Below, piece after piece: positions 1-10,733 of a DNA stretch of 64,000 nucleotides. Position numbers and translations under genes: made by a program. Numbering within the stretch: the first letter of the stretch is position 1; each line of letters opens with the position of its first letter. Origin of the DNA: Cycas panzhihuaensis (Eukaryota; Cycadophyta); the NCBI GenBank assembly GCA_023213395.1, contig CM041465.1, positions 162,633,741 to 162,697,740 of the forward strand, written 5' to 3'. The notes beneath the pieces were generated by a model, which searched no databases, was not told the origin of the DNA, and was given only the letters and a program-made list of their open reading frames with translations.

Positions 1-1221
1 CATTCCAAAGCATGCAGACCGAATGAAGTGGGTAAGAGAAGCTTACACCTCTTGAGTTATAGGACACTTTAAAGTGGGAAAAACATTGCTGAATTTACAA
101 CGATATATTTATTGGCCCAATATACAGTAGGATGTGACTATAGCAATATGAGGATGTACATTATGTAGCGTGTCAAAGTTAGCCAATAGGAAGTTGAGAT
201 TTTGCACTCCGCTTCCCGTTCCATTGCGACCATGGGATAGTGTTTCCATGGATTTCCTCAAAGGACTACCACGGACCAAAAATAGTATGGATTATTTGTT
301 TGTAGTTGTTAATCAATTCAGTAAAATGGTGGTGTTGATTCCCTGTAGGAAGACACATACAGGAGAAGACATAGCTAGACTATTTTTTCAACATGTATGG
401 AAGCATTTTGGGCTTTCCAACTTTATCATTTCTGATTGAGATAGCAAATTTTTAAGCCATTTTTGGCAAACTCTTTGGGGAATGATAGACACGGAGTTGA
501 AAATGAGCACGGCCTTTCATCTTCAAACAAATGGCCAGACTAAAGTCGTCAATAGAACGTTGGTACAGCTGTTATGAGGATACAATGACAAGCATCCTAA
601 GACTTGGGATGAAAGTCTCCCATATCTATAATTTGCTTTCAATAGAGCAATTCATAGCTCAATTCAGAAATCACCATTGGAGGTATGTTTGGGATTTCTG
701 CGTTCAAGTCAGTTTGAATTAGAATTTTCAGGCCAACTTACTGTAGGAAATGGAGAGGAACAAGAACAAGAGAAGGCACAAAGATTCTTGGAAAGAATTA
801 GAAAAATTCATCAACAAGTTGAGGAGCAGCTTTAAAAATCTCAGTAGAGATATAAACAAAGGCATGATGCACATAGAACCACCCATTCCTTTAAGCAAGG
901 AGATCGAGTTTGGTTGCATCTCAACAAGAAAAGATTGCAAGGTGAAGGTTAAAAATTGAAGCCTATACATTATGGTCCTTTTAAAATTTTGAAGAAGATT
1001 AGGGAAAATGCTTTTCAGCTTGAACTTCCAAAATTCATGAAGATGTATTCAGTTGTGAATGTTGAGAATCTGAAGAAGCTTGAGCCATCTATGTTGGATG
1101 AAGATGAAGATGGAGCTCCACTCTTGCCAAATCCAGAGGAGTTGCGAGTGAAGAAAGAAGAACCAATGCAAAACGATTGCATTCTTCAAAAGAAGCAAAC
1201 CATAATCAAAAGAGGCACAAT
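1..1221 (+). pseudogene. Gypsy integrase, truncated and broken (Gypsy-0)
   Basis: Decayed Ty3/gypsy integrase; the left part of the element lies outside the window. In order: an HHCC-type zinc-finger region (about 30-165, with WPN and C-x2-C remnants), then the core with SMDFLKGLP and VVVNQFSKM (about 235-330). A stop at 437-439 falls at the second catalytic Asp region, followed by GQT near 535 and a C-terminal tail with GPFKILKKI and VVNVENLKKLEPSML (956-1130). Stops and frameshifts occur at 437, about 720 and about 955. No chromodomain is seen. The coding text stops exactly where the Copia-1 LTR begins at 1222. Family assignment is secure; it is not functional. Confidence 0.85.
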
Positions 1222-1422
1222 TGTTAGAATGACAATGCAAAGATAGATGAAGAATGCTTTATGATCATTATTTAGAGCTCAAATGATTGAATACAATTAG
1301 GGTTTGTAACTCCCCATGAACTAACTTGTAACCAAAACACATTTAAGTGACACGTGTCTTGTCGGTTACATAAAGATACATACATTAACCTATGACATTG
1401 GATAAAACATTACATTCTAACA
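1222..1422 (-). repeat. 3' LTR of Copia-1
   Basis: A 201-bp LTR bounded by the perfect inverted repeat TGTTAGAATG and CATTCTAACA. On the minus strand it is preceded by the purine-rich tract AAGAGAGGG (1423-1431), the expected plus-strand primer. It matches 29426-29603. Confidence 0.92.
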
Positions 1423-1437
1423 CCCTCTCTTAATGTT

Positions 1438-2534
1438 TTATCCTATTAATCCTATTTTGTCTCTAAGTATTTGGAACTTGTCTTTTCCCAGTGGCTTGGT
1501 TAATATGTCTGCCACTTGATCATCTGTAGGGCAATAGACAAGATTCACTTCCTTATTCTGGACCTTCTCTCTAATAAAGTGGTGTTGAACTTCGATGTGT
1601 TTAGTTCTAGCATGAAATACTAGATTCTTGGTGAGTTTGATGGTACTCTGATTATTGCAGTAAAGTGTTGTTGATCCTTTTTGAGGTTCCATTAGATTAT
1701 TCATGAGTTGTCTAAGCCATACTACTTCAGTAGTTGCATTGATTGTTGATTTGTAGTCAGCTTCTGTAGATGATAATGCTATAGTGGCTTGTTTTTTGCT
1801 GCTTCAAGATATTGGTGAGGATCCTAGGAAGAAACAATGCCCGATGGTTGATTTCCTTTGCTTCTTGTCACCTACCCAATCTAAATCACAGAATCTTATC
1901 AGCTGAAGAGATTTTTCCTTTGGAAACATTAGTTTCAATTCTGTTGTTCCTTTCAGATACCTCAAAACCTTTTTGTAGTGTTCCAGTGTTTTGTTCTTGG
2001 ATAGTGCATGTATCTTGATATCAAAACTACAGCATATGAGATGTCAGGTCTGGTTGTTGTGAGGTAGATGAGACTGCAAATGAGTTGTTTACACAGAGTG
2101 GCGTCAACATAAGGTTCCTTCTCATCTGGAATCAAGTTGCAGTTCACTTCTACAGGAGTGGAACAAGGGTTGCAATCTTCCATTCAAAATTTAGTTAGGA
2201 AGTCTTTAATGTACTTGCTCTGGCACAAAGTGGTTGAATTGCTTTGCTGATCAACTTGGATTCACAAATAGTAGCTGAGAAGCCCCAAATTAGTCATCTC
2301 AAATTTTCTCTCCAGTTGATTCTTTATATCAGATATTGATTCTTCATTATCACCTGTGAGAATCATATCATCAACATATACCACTATTATAGTGATTGCA
2401 CCATTCTTGTTTTTTATATATAGACTTGAGTCTGAACTACTTCCATGGAAGCCATTCTTGTAGAGATTGCTGTCTAGTTTGGCATACCATGCATGGGGAG
2501 CCTGTTTCAATCCATATAGTGCCTTTTTTAGTTT
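1438..2534 (-). pseudogene. Copia-1 RT C-terminal half and RNase H
   Basis: Minus strand. 2262-2534 carries the RT core with KQAPHAWY and the catalytic box YVDDMILTG, ending at FEMTNLGLLSYYL. 1962-2183 carries the connection region with RPDISYAV. 1438-1704 carries the RNase H end with ARTKHIEVQHHFIREK and DILTKPL. Frame breaks separate the pieces. The RT is cut at 2534 by the Copia-2 insertion and resumes at 10181. Confidence 0.88.
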
Positions 2535-2963
2535 TGTTAGATTGTATAATGTAAACTTATGTAATTATTTATGTCACATGTCTAAAATAAAAATTAAGTC
2601 ATTGTAATGTTTTATCTTAGGTATATTTAATTAAATTTGTGGAAGGTCATTGAATTTGTGAAACCGCATTTCAACGAACCTCCTTAGTACTTAACCTCCT
2701 AAATTCCTGGAACATGTTAGCCAAGAATCTAGGAGGGCTGTCCTAATGCCTCAAGGCTGGTCTGTTTTATAGGTAGTTTCTTTACATGGTTTTCTGTTCA
2801 ATATTTTCATTAATAAAATTAGATAACTTAGGAGGTGGTTTTTTCTTCCCCAGAAGGGGTTTTTCCACCTGTCAATCTGTGTATATGTGCAGTGTCATTT
2901 GTTGCCTGTAATTGCTTTACTGTGATCCTGTCATGACATTGTTCATATGCCTATTTTCCTACA
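2535..2963 (+). repeat. 5' LTR of Copia-2
   Basis: 429-bp LTR, starting TGTTAGATTG and ending TTTTCCTACA; the outer TG and CA are canonical. It matches 9750-10180 almost perfectly. The primer site TGGTATCAAAGC follows directly. Confidence 0.95.
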
Positions 2964-2976
2964 TGGTATCAAAGCT
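2964..2976 (+). other. Copia-2 primer-binding site
   Basis: TGGTATCAAAGCT directly abuts the 5' LTR. It differs by one base from TGGTATCAGAGC, the complement of the 3' end of plant initiator tRNA-Met, the known primer for many plant copia elements. Confidence 0.85.
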
Positions 2977-3079
2977 TATTATGCCTGTTACTTTACTTTA
3001 TTTTTTTATTTATTAACCATTCAAAATTTTTTTTGGTCACAGTGATCATGTATTCAAAACCAAGTTCTTTTTAAAACTG

Positions 3080-3345
3080 CTATTAAGGCAAAAACCCTCA
3101 TTCAACAATAGCTTTTTCGTACAAACAGCCTTTTATACAAACAGTCTTTTATATAAATTGCCATTAAGACAGATTTTTTTTTACATATCAGTCTATAGAT
3201 TTTTTTACTGTACATCAAAACCTACACGGTCATTAAGGCAGAGCCGAACAAAAAGAAACCTGCCATTTAGGCAGTGTCGTACAAAAAGAAACCTGCCGCT
3301 AAGGCAGAACCGTCCAAAAAAGAAAACCTTACGTATTGGTGTCTA
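3080..3345 (+). repeat. Degenerate tandem repeat in Copia-2 leader
   Basis: Roughly 34-36-bp units of the form TTAAGGCAGARCCG followed by ACAAAAAGAAACCTGCC recur at about 3232, 3268 and 3300. More degenerate copies lie upstream from about 3083. No protein family is recognised in the short ORF that crosses it. Confidence 0.6.
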
Positions 3346-3553
3346 CCCAAATGCCTGGATAACCCATGACCTGCAATATGTCTAGTGCCCTATTCAATTC
3401 TCCTCCCTCCTTCATACTCTGTTTTCCTATTGATGTTCTTCCTCCTGTGATGGCAGAGGTGTAGTAGGTCCTCGTACAATGGGGTTTATAACTATGCAGC
3501 AGCCCCATGTGTAGCAACACCGCCAAATCACATATCCAACAACTTTTTTTTTA

Positions 3554-3790
3554 GGCCATTTCCTTCCAAATCTGGGCCAACAAGGTCTTACAGCTCCTCC
3601 GAGGGATAAAGTTGTCATCCTTGGAGACGGAAATACCAAAGTTGTCATCCTTGGAGACGGAAATACCAACATCTGCTCCTTCAATGAGCTTGTAGCCCTG
3701 TGGGAGAAGAAGACTGGGAAGACTCTTGAGAAGGTCTATGTACCCGAGGAGCAAGTGCTTAAATCCTTTGCAAAAACCCTTTGCAAAAAC
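3554..3790 (+). pseudogene. Captured host gene fragment, phenylcoumaran benzylic ether reductase-like
   Basis: One plus-strand frame reads GHFLPNL, then GLTAPPRDKVVILGDGNT, then SFNELVALWEKKTGKTLEKVYVPEEQVLK. These are hallmark segments of the plant NADPH-dependent PCBER/isoflavone-reductase-like family (NmrA-type Rossmann enzymes of lignan and phenylpropanoid metabolism). They do not belong to any retrotransposon domain. The copy lacks the N-terminal cofactor domain and about 30-35 residues between the GDGN and SFNELV segments. It carries a 30-bp tandem duplication (3608-3637 and 3638-3667). A T-rich tract ending in AG (3543-3554) sits just upstream and could be a retained splice acceptor. 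Not functional. Assignment is from recall of family motifs. Confidence 0.78.
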
Positions 3791-4309
3791 GTCAATCCTC
3801 CTCCTGTCAGTACACCTCAGGGAAAGGAACAAAAACAAAAAAGGGCCGCAGCATTCAACACGTTCTACAAAAAAAAAAAAGAAGGGGAACAAAAACAAAC
3901 AAGGGCCGCAGGGTTGCTTTAAGCCCCAGATACCAGAATTCTAAAGCATGAGCCAAAGTGAGAATCCAAACGTCGGCCGCCAAAGGTCGCCGCATGCATG
4001 ACAAAGAATAGACCTCCACTTACTCTCCTAAAGAGAGCCACTGAAGACCCACCAAGACCATAATCAGTCACAGCCTTTCAATTATCAGTCTTGCTGGGAG
4101 AGAAACTGATCACGCAGTTGTTGGGTCGATTCTCGAACGGCAGTCTTGAGGAGGCCCTCATCGTCCAGACGTTTTCTGCACCAGATCACAAAGGAATACC
4201 AACGCTAGACGCCATCGTCGAACCTCCAACGCTATCGTCGAACCTGCATAAACAAGAAACGCGCCGCCTCGAATGCGATGAGGAGTAACAGGTAGGGTTT
4301 CTAACCTAA
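3791..4309 (+). other. GC-richer stretch of Copia-2 leader, nothing recognised
   Basis: Between the captured reductase fragment and the AT-rich tract. It has a near-repeat of GGAACAAAAACAAA-type sequence followed by AAGGGCCGCAG (about 3826-3850 and 3887-3911). A 65-codon ORF (4091-4288) resembles nothing I know. It is visibly richer in G and C than the rest of the leader. Confidence 0.45.
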
Positions 4310-5462
4310 CCCCCTCTCCCGGATTTCAATTTTTATTATTTTTTAACTTTCTTTGTTAAAAACTAATTTTCCGTCGGGTCCGTCGACCCTTCTTTTTTAA
4401 TTTTCTTTATTTTGATTTTATAAATAATACCCCCCCCCCTTTACTTTATATTTTGATTAAATTCAAATACCCCCTTATATCCCCCCCTTTTAACTTTATA
4501 AAATGTCTTTTATTTTTTTGATTCAAATGAATCAAAACTCCCCCTCCTAAACTTTATAAAGTTTTTTATTTTTTCAAATCAATTTGTTGATTTCAACTAT
4601 AATGACTTAAATACTTTGATTTCAATCAAAGTCCTACCCCTCTTCTTAAATTATCTTTTAATTTTTTCTTGATTCAAATGAATCAATGTCGAGAATTTAA
4701 TACTTTGATGTAAATCAAAGTTTTCCTCTGTCAAAGTTAACACTTTGATTTAAATCAAAAATTCCTTTTATATTAATACTTTAAGGCCCCCCCCCCCTCA
4801 TATTGTATTTTACACTTCGATTAAAACCCCCCCACATTATATACCTTGATTTTAAGGAAATCCCTTCCCCCCCTCCACATTATATTTCATATTTTAACTA
4901 TCCCTTCCCTTAAATTTTTTTTATTTTAACAAACTTTAAAACCCCTCCTATAATACTTTGTTAAATTAACTCAATACGCCCTTTATTTTTAATACAAACG
5001 TTGTTTACAAAATCCTATGCTCTTAAGTCTGCCTCCTATAAGATATATATAAATCTTTTTATTACCATTCTTCAACACATGTTAACGAGTAAATTTAACC
5101 ATTTTTTAGTAAGTAAATCTAATTAATCCTTCACCATTACATCTTTTATTTATCTTTCAACACCTAATCTATAAGATTTAAACTTAATATTAAAACTTTA
5201 TACACTTTTGTTTATAAAAGGGGAAACAGTTTTTTTTTTTTTCTAAAGGGATTTTTCCTAAGAGGGATTATTTTTTCTAAAAGAAAACTTTTTTCAAATA
5301 TAACTCCTTAATTATTGTCTGTTTCTGTGTAAAAACCTATGATTTTTTTTAGATTAATTAATGAAGATGTCCTTGTAAAGATTAGTGTTTTTTATTAAGT
5401 AGTTATTTTTTAGGTCACCTTCATAATTTTTTAATCTTTAAATACACCTCAACATTCCTAAT
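4310..5462 (+). other. AT-rich low-complexity leader of Copia-2
   Basis: About 1.15 kb of T-rich DNA with scattered C runs of 7-11 and repeated TCAAATGAATCAA or TTGATTTAAATCAAA-like words. No coding text. An AACAG/GTAGGG junction near 4292 and TATTTTTTAG near 5414 could be splice sites of a leader intron, but this is conjecture. Confidence 0.5.
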
Positions 5463-6937
5463 ATGGCACTAATGCCAGGGGCAGTCACCTGTGTTCCAAT
5501 TCCAGTATTAACCGGCTCAAACTATGCCGACTGGAGGAATTGCATATCCCATCGAACAAAGAAAAAGTATGGCGATATGTAACAGGTGAATTTTAAAAAC
5601 TAAAAGCTGATGCTACTGAGAATCTTATGGTATATCTGATGAACTCAGATGCCGCATTAGGCACCATATTAAATTCTCTTTCACCAGAAATCAGTTGGTA
5701 GTTTTCTGAAAAAGATCACTTAGCCACTGTCTGGAAAACCTTGGAGGAAAAATACGACAAGGTTGATACACATCAAGTAGCAATCCTAGAAGAGCAATTA
5801 TATAATCTTACCTTTGATGACTTTACAAATATTGAGGATTTCTTAACAAAAATTCATTCAATCAATAAAGATTTAGACAATTGTATTAAATCAAAAACTA
5901 AGGAAGGTGATATAGAAAAAATAACTACGCATGTCAAAGACGACGACACTCTTGTACGTCTTGCAGTCAATAAACTACCACAACACTTTAATCTTTACCA
6001 AGCTGCCAGACAACAAGCTGGCAATCCACCCATCACATTCAATCAGCTGACAAATCAGCTGATTGAACATCAAACAATGTTAAGCAGAACCGGTGCAATA
6101 AAAGATCAATCACAGGCTTTGTTTTCTAAAACTAAGCCACAATTTAAACACAAACAACATAATAACAACTTTCATAATAACAATCAAAAATATCAGAAAC
6201 CTCATCGATGTTCACCATCTAATATTCATAATAACGTTAAATATTCTGGTCCAACTAAAAACCAGAATACTTCCAATCAATATGTTTCTAACAGAAACAA
6301 TGCATCTTCTTCTCAGAACTCTAGTTGTGCCTACTGTCATAAAAGAGGCCATACTATTAATATATGTAGAAGTAGAATAGCCTCAGAAGCATGGAAAGCT
6401 TCCAAGGGACTGCAAAATAAACAACAATCCCATCCTCAATCTCATTTCCAATCAAACTCTCAATCACGATCACAAAATCGTCAATTTCATAACCGTTCCT
6501 TGGCAGCAACAACTTCTGCATTTGTTGCTCCTTCCAATCAACCACCGCAATGGATCATTGACTCTGGTGCGTCCCATCATATGATTGGGCACCAGAAAAA
6601 CTTATCCACCTATCAATCCGAAACGAACTCTGAAGAAGAAATTTCGTTCGGTAGTGGTAATCAACTCAAAGTTAAAGGATCTGGTGACGTTATCCTGAAG
6701 GATGGTTCAATCAAGGACGTTTTTTACGTGCCTGGTTTGTTACCAAACCTTCTCTCAGTATATCAAATTTGCCAGAAAGACCTTGTAGTCAAATTCTGGA
6801 AAAATAAATTTGTCATTAAAGATCCATTACACAAATTCAAATGTATTGCTTCAGGACCTGTTGATCATAATACAGGTCTCTATAGCATGACTAGTTTTCA
6901 AAATAATAAATCAAAATCATTTAGTGCCTTCATATAA
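5463..6937 (+). pseudogene. Copia-2 gag and protease
   Basis: Gag probably starts at the ATG at 5463, with GSNYADWRNCI typical of copia Gag N-termini. A frameshift near 5565 and stops near 5597 and 5702 break the first part. From 5741 a 398-codon frame is open. It carries the UBN2-like Gag body (about residues 1-130), an Asn/Gln-rich linker, a CCHC knuckle CAYCHKRGHTINIC at 196-209, and the aspartic protease motif DSGAS at 274-278. The frame ends at 6937 and the next domain continues in another frame. Confidence 0.9.
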
Positions 6938-6951
6938 CTCGACCACAAGAA

Positions 6952-8181
6952 CTTTGGCATGCAAGATTTAGCCATACTAGTTATGGCAAATTGCAATATT
7001 TAATCAAGCATGAAATGGTCCATGGTTTACCACCATTAAACACTGTTTATGGTGTTTGTGAAGCCTGTATGACAGGCAAACAACACATGGATCCATTTCC
7101 TCACAAAACTCAATTCCGAGCAACTACTCCACTAGAACTTGTCCACTCTGATATATGTGGAGCTTTCCATATTCCATCATATTCAGGATCTCGTTATTTC
7201 GTTACATTCATTGATGATTATTCAAGAAAATGTTGGGTTTATATGCTCAAAACACGCAGTCAAGTGTTTGACATTTTCGTTGAATATAAAACATTAGTGG
7301 AAAATCAATCCAATTCAAAAATCAAAATATTCCGATCTGATAATGCTAAGGAATATTTAAGTAAAAATTTCATCTCCCTCTGTAAATCAAATGGAATTAA
7401 ATTCCAACATTCAGTTGCATATACACCTCAACAAAATGGTGTTGCGGAACGCAAAAACCGTACTCTTGTTGAAATGACTCGTTGCATGTTACATGCAAAG
7501 AATCTCGATCTAAAATTATGGGCAGAAGCAATTAACTGCTCTAATTACTTATTAAACCGTTTACCCAGTAAAAGTCTACAAAATGTCACTCCAGAACAAA
7601 AATGGTCTGGAAGGAAACCATCTGTTCAACACTTACGAATCTTCGGTAGTATCGCATGGGGACATATTCCTCATGAAAAACGTAAAAAGCTAGATAAAAA
7701 AAGTCAAAAATACATCTTCATTGGCTACAGCGAACAAAGTAAAGCATATAAACTTTTAGATCCAGTCACGCATAATATTTCTATTTTGCGTGATGTAGTA
7801 TTTGATGAAGAAGGATCTACTTCAACATCTACTTATGTAGAACTTCCTGTTGAAGACTTATTAACCAACACTCGTTTGGTTGATGATTCTGAAAAACAAG
7901 TTGATTCAGACATCATAGATTCTTTATCAACTCAAGTCCAAAATTGGACTTTATCAAAACCAACTGATTCTTCTCTTCAAACTAGCACATCGAATAAACC
8001 TACAACCTCAGATTCAGTTACTCATAAACAACCAACTTGGGCAACCAAAATGCTTGCTGATGCTGGATCTAATGTAGGTAATCCCACTGATACTAGGCAC
8101 ACACGTGCGCAAAAACTTGATGCAAATTTTGCTTTAGTAGCAAAAATAATGGAAAACAATGATACCAAAACCTTTAAATAA
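6952..8181 (+). pseudogene. Copia-2 integrase
   Basis: Frame open from about 6952 to 8181. It begins with the GAG-pre-integrase HHCC finger (LWHARFSH, then CEAC). The core follows with the D,D(35)E triad: Asp in HSDICG (residue 54 counted from Met at 6991), Asp in FRSDNAKEY (117) and Glu in NGVAERKNRT (153). The C-terminal copia signature KAYKLLDP and ILRDVVFDEE is intact. It is cut from gag-protease by a frameshift near 6940, and from RT by a stop at 8179-8181 plus a frameshift near 8213. The integrase fold itself looks complete. Confidence 0.92.
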
Positions 8182-8198
8182 GCTAGCAAGAATCCTGT

Positions 8199-9701
8199 TT
8201 GGCAAGATGCTATGAGATCAAATTTGCTGCCTTAATAAAAAATTCTACCTGGGATCTTGTTCCACTTCCACCCGAAAAAAATGTAGTTGACTGTAAATGG
8301 GTTTATAGAACTAAATATAATTCAACAGGCACAGTGGAAAAATATAAAGCATGTCTTGTTGCCAAAGGATTTTCCCAAATAGATGGTATTGACTATAATG
8401 AAACCTTTGCACCTGTTGCAAAGATGAACACAATCAAGACCATCATTGCTCTTGCGGCCAAATTTGGTTGGGAAATCCACCAAATGGATGTTAAGAGTGC
8501 CTTCTTGAATGGTGATCTCAAAGAAGAGATCTACATGTCACAGCCACCTGGATTCATTGAAAATCCTAATTTAGTCTGTAAACTTAAAAAATCCATTTAT
8601 GGTTTAAAACAAGCTCCTCGAGCTTGGTATACCAAAGTTGATGATTACTTAATCCACATTGGATACACTAGATGTATTAGTGATCCAAATCTCTATTTTA
8701 AACGTGAAGATGAAAATCTTACCATTCTAATTCTTTATGTTGATGACATTATTATCACTGGATCATCAACTCATAATATTCATCTCAAATCAATCTTAAT
8801 GAACAAATTTGAAATGACAGATTTAGGACTATTACATTATTTTCCAGGTTTACAAATTTATCAAAATCAATCAAATATATCACTGTCCCAACCTAAATAT
8901 ATTCTCGATTTACTTCAGAGGTTTAACATGGAAAATGCTAAACCTGTAACCAATCCTTTACAATCAAGAGTTAAACTAACTACTAATTGTTCAACTCCTT
9001 TATGTGATCCAACTCTTTATAGACAACTTATTGGTAGTCTTATTTATCTTACACACACCTGCCCTGACATTTCTTATGCTGTTGCTTTATGCTCCAGATA
9101 CATGCAACAACCACATGAATCTCACTGGAAAGCAGCCAAACGAATCTTATGTTATCTAAAGAATACCGTGTTTCATGGTTTAATTTATAACTTCTGTAAT
9201 AAACCATTAACATTAACTGAATATACTGATTCTGATTGGGCAAGTGATTCAAATGATCGTAAATCTACTTCCGGTTATGTATTTTTTATTGACTCCTCAC
9301 CTATTACTTGGTCAAGCAAAAAAATGCAGGCATTGGTGTTATCAACAACTGAAGCTGAATATCGAGCATTAGTCGAAGCTGGTAAAGAAGCACTTTGGCT
9401 AAAATCTCTACTAAATGAAATTGGTCTAACTCTAAACTCTTCAATTGAAATTAAAGTTGATAATCAAGGTGCAATTGCTATTGCTTCTAATCTTGTTTCA
9501 CATTCTAGAACTAAACATATAGAATTACATCAACATTTTATACGTAATTTAATTACTAATAATATTATTTGTTTGTCTTATTGTCCAACAGATTTACAGA
9601 TTGCCGATATATTTACAAAGTCTCTAACTGAAGTAAATTATTTACATCTCAGAGATTTATTAGAGATAAAAGAAGTCTCCATCAAAGGGGGATCATCATG
9701 A
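8199..9701 (+). CDS. Copia-2 reverse transcriptase and RNase H segment
   Basis: Uninterrupted 500-codon frame, the longest clean pol segment in the window. RT begins at STWDLVPLP, with CKWVYRTKYN, FAPVAKMNTIKT, MDVKSAFLNGDL and the catalytic box YVDD at residues 180-183. RNase H follows with YTDSDWASD, STTEAEY, KVDNQGAIA and SRTKHIELHQHFIR, ending DIFTKSL. All recognisable catalytic residues are present. The Met at 8199 is incidental, because in the parent element this is part of one polyprotein and is reached here only after a frameshift. Confidence 0.92.
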   Translation: MARCYEIKFAALIKNSTWDLVPLPPEKNVVDCKWVYRTKYNSTGTVEKYKACLVAKGFSQIDGIDYNETFAPVAKMNTIKTIIALAAKFGWEIHQMDVKSAFLNGDLKEEIYMSQPPGFIENPNLVCKLKKSIYGLKQAPRAWYTKVDDYLIHIGYTRCISDPNLYFKREDENLTILILYVDDIIITGSSTHNIHLKSILMNKFEMTDLGLLHYFPGLQIYQNQSNISLSQPKYILDLLQRFNMENAKPVTNPLQSRVKLTTNCSTPLCDPTLYRQLIGSLIYLTHTCPDISYAVALCSRYMQQPHESHWKAAKRILCYLKNTVFHGLIYNFCNKPLTLTEYTDSDWASDSNDRKSTSGYVFFIDSSPITWSSKKMQALVLSTTEAEYRALVEAGKEALWLKSLLNEIGLTLNSSIEIKVDNQGAIAIASNLVSHSRTKHIELHQHFIRNLITNNIICLSYCPTDLQIADIFTKSLTEVNYLHLRDLLEIKEVSIKGGSS

Positions 9702-9740
9702 TGATGATCTTCTTTTCTCTCCAGTACAAAAGTTTACATT

Positions 9741-10180
9741 AAAGGTGGATGTTAGATTGTATAATGTAAACTTATGTAATCATTTATGTCACATGTCTAA
9801 AATAAAAATTAAGTCATTGTAATGTTTTATCTTAGGTATATTTAATTAAATTTGTGGAAGGTCGTTGAATTTGTAAAACCGCATTTCAACGAACCTCCTT
9901 AGTACTTAACGTCCTAAATTCCTGGAACATGTCAGCCAGGAATCTAGGAGGGCTGTCCTAATGCCTGAAGGCTGGTCTGTTTTATAGGTAGTTTCTTTAC
10001 ATGGTTTTCTGTTCAATATTTTCATTAATAAAATTAGATAACTTAGGAGGTGGTTTTTTTCTTCCCTAGAAGGGGTTTTTTCCACCTGTCAATCTGTGTA
10101 TATGTGCAGTGTCATTTGTTGCCTGTAATTGCTTTACTGTGATCCTGTCATGACATTGTTCATATGCCTATTTTCCTACA
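9741..10180 (+). repeat. Polypurine tract and 3' LTR of Copia-2
   Basis: AAAGGTGGA (9741-9749) primes plus-strand synthesis. The 431-bp LTR runs 9750-10180, from TGTTAGATTG to TTTTCCTACA. The target duplicate AGTTT follows at 10181. Confidence 0.94.
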
Positions 10181-10204
10181 AGTTTGTAGACCAAGTGCTC
10201 TTGT

Positions 10205-10329
10205 TGAAGGAAAATATAGAGCCAAACTAAGCTCTGATACCAAATGAAGGAAACAATGTTTGCAGAACTATGCTCTGATACCAAATGAAGGAAACAATAA
10301 TGTTTGCAGGACTATGCTCTGATACTAAA
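10205..10329 (-). repeat. Three tandem copies of LTR-end plus primer-binding site
   Basis: Units at 10205-10244, 10245-10285 and 10286-10329 (40, 41 and 44 bp). On the minus strand each starts TTTGGTATCAGAGC (one copy TTTAGTATCAGAGC) and ends TTCCTTCA. The LTR proper also ends in TTCCTTCA, at 10330. Confidence 0.85.
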
Positions 10330-10728
10330 TGAAGGAACAATAATAGTAGGAGAACAGGGCAGAACATATATCAAATAACCACAAACCAATATTGCATCAA
10401 TGTATCACCATCACAATAGCATAAACACATGAAAGCTTTGTTATTCAATCCTTTGTAGCAGAAATGAGCATTACAAATCTCCTCAAAGGTAGGCGGTGTC
10501 TAAAGACACCAGGGTTGTACACCCCACAATATAAATAGTTTTGGGGGAGGAGGGAAACTCCTCAACCCCTAAATTCAAAATAACAATAAAATAATATTCA
10601 CTTAACTCAAATGAAACTAACTCAACTTACCTTAACTTACCTTGACACGTTGAGCATCACATGTCTAAATTGAGGTGCACAATCCTAGTAGGTAAGAGGG
10701 AGTTGAGTGATGACATTACACTCCAACA
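10205..10728 (-). mobile_element. 524-bp LTR-like insertion with repeated primer-site junctions
   Basis: It interrupts the Copia-1 RT; the flanking text rejoins across it. Read on the minus strand it runs TGTTGGAGTG to TTCCTTCA. It is flanked by CTTGT (10200-10204) and TTTGT (10729-10733), an imperfect 5-bp target duplication. The first 399 bases on the minus strand (10728 to 10330) look like one LTR. Three further segments each hold a tRNA-Met-type primer site and end again in TTCCTTCA. There is no coding capacity. It may be a solo LTR or a non-autonomous derivative. Confidence 0.72.
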
Positions 10729-10733
10729 TTTGT

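Larger units (their letters stand above)
2535..10180 (+). mobile_element. Copia-2, near full-length Ty1/copia retrotransposon
   Basis: Plus-strand copia, 7646 bp, with LTRs at 2535-2963 and 9750-10180, a tRNA-Met-type primer site, a 2.5-kb leader, gag-protease, integrase and RT-RNase H in copia order. A perfect 5-bp target-site duplication AGTTT flanks it (2530-2534 and 10181-10185). It sits inside the Copia-1 RT. The LTRs differ by roughly 8 substitutions and 2 single-base indels, about 2%, so it is one of the younger insertions here. A few stops and frameshifts break gag and pol, so autonomous activity looks lost. Confidence 0.95.
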
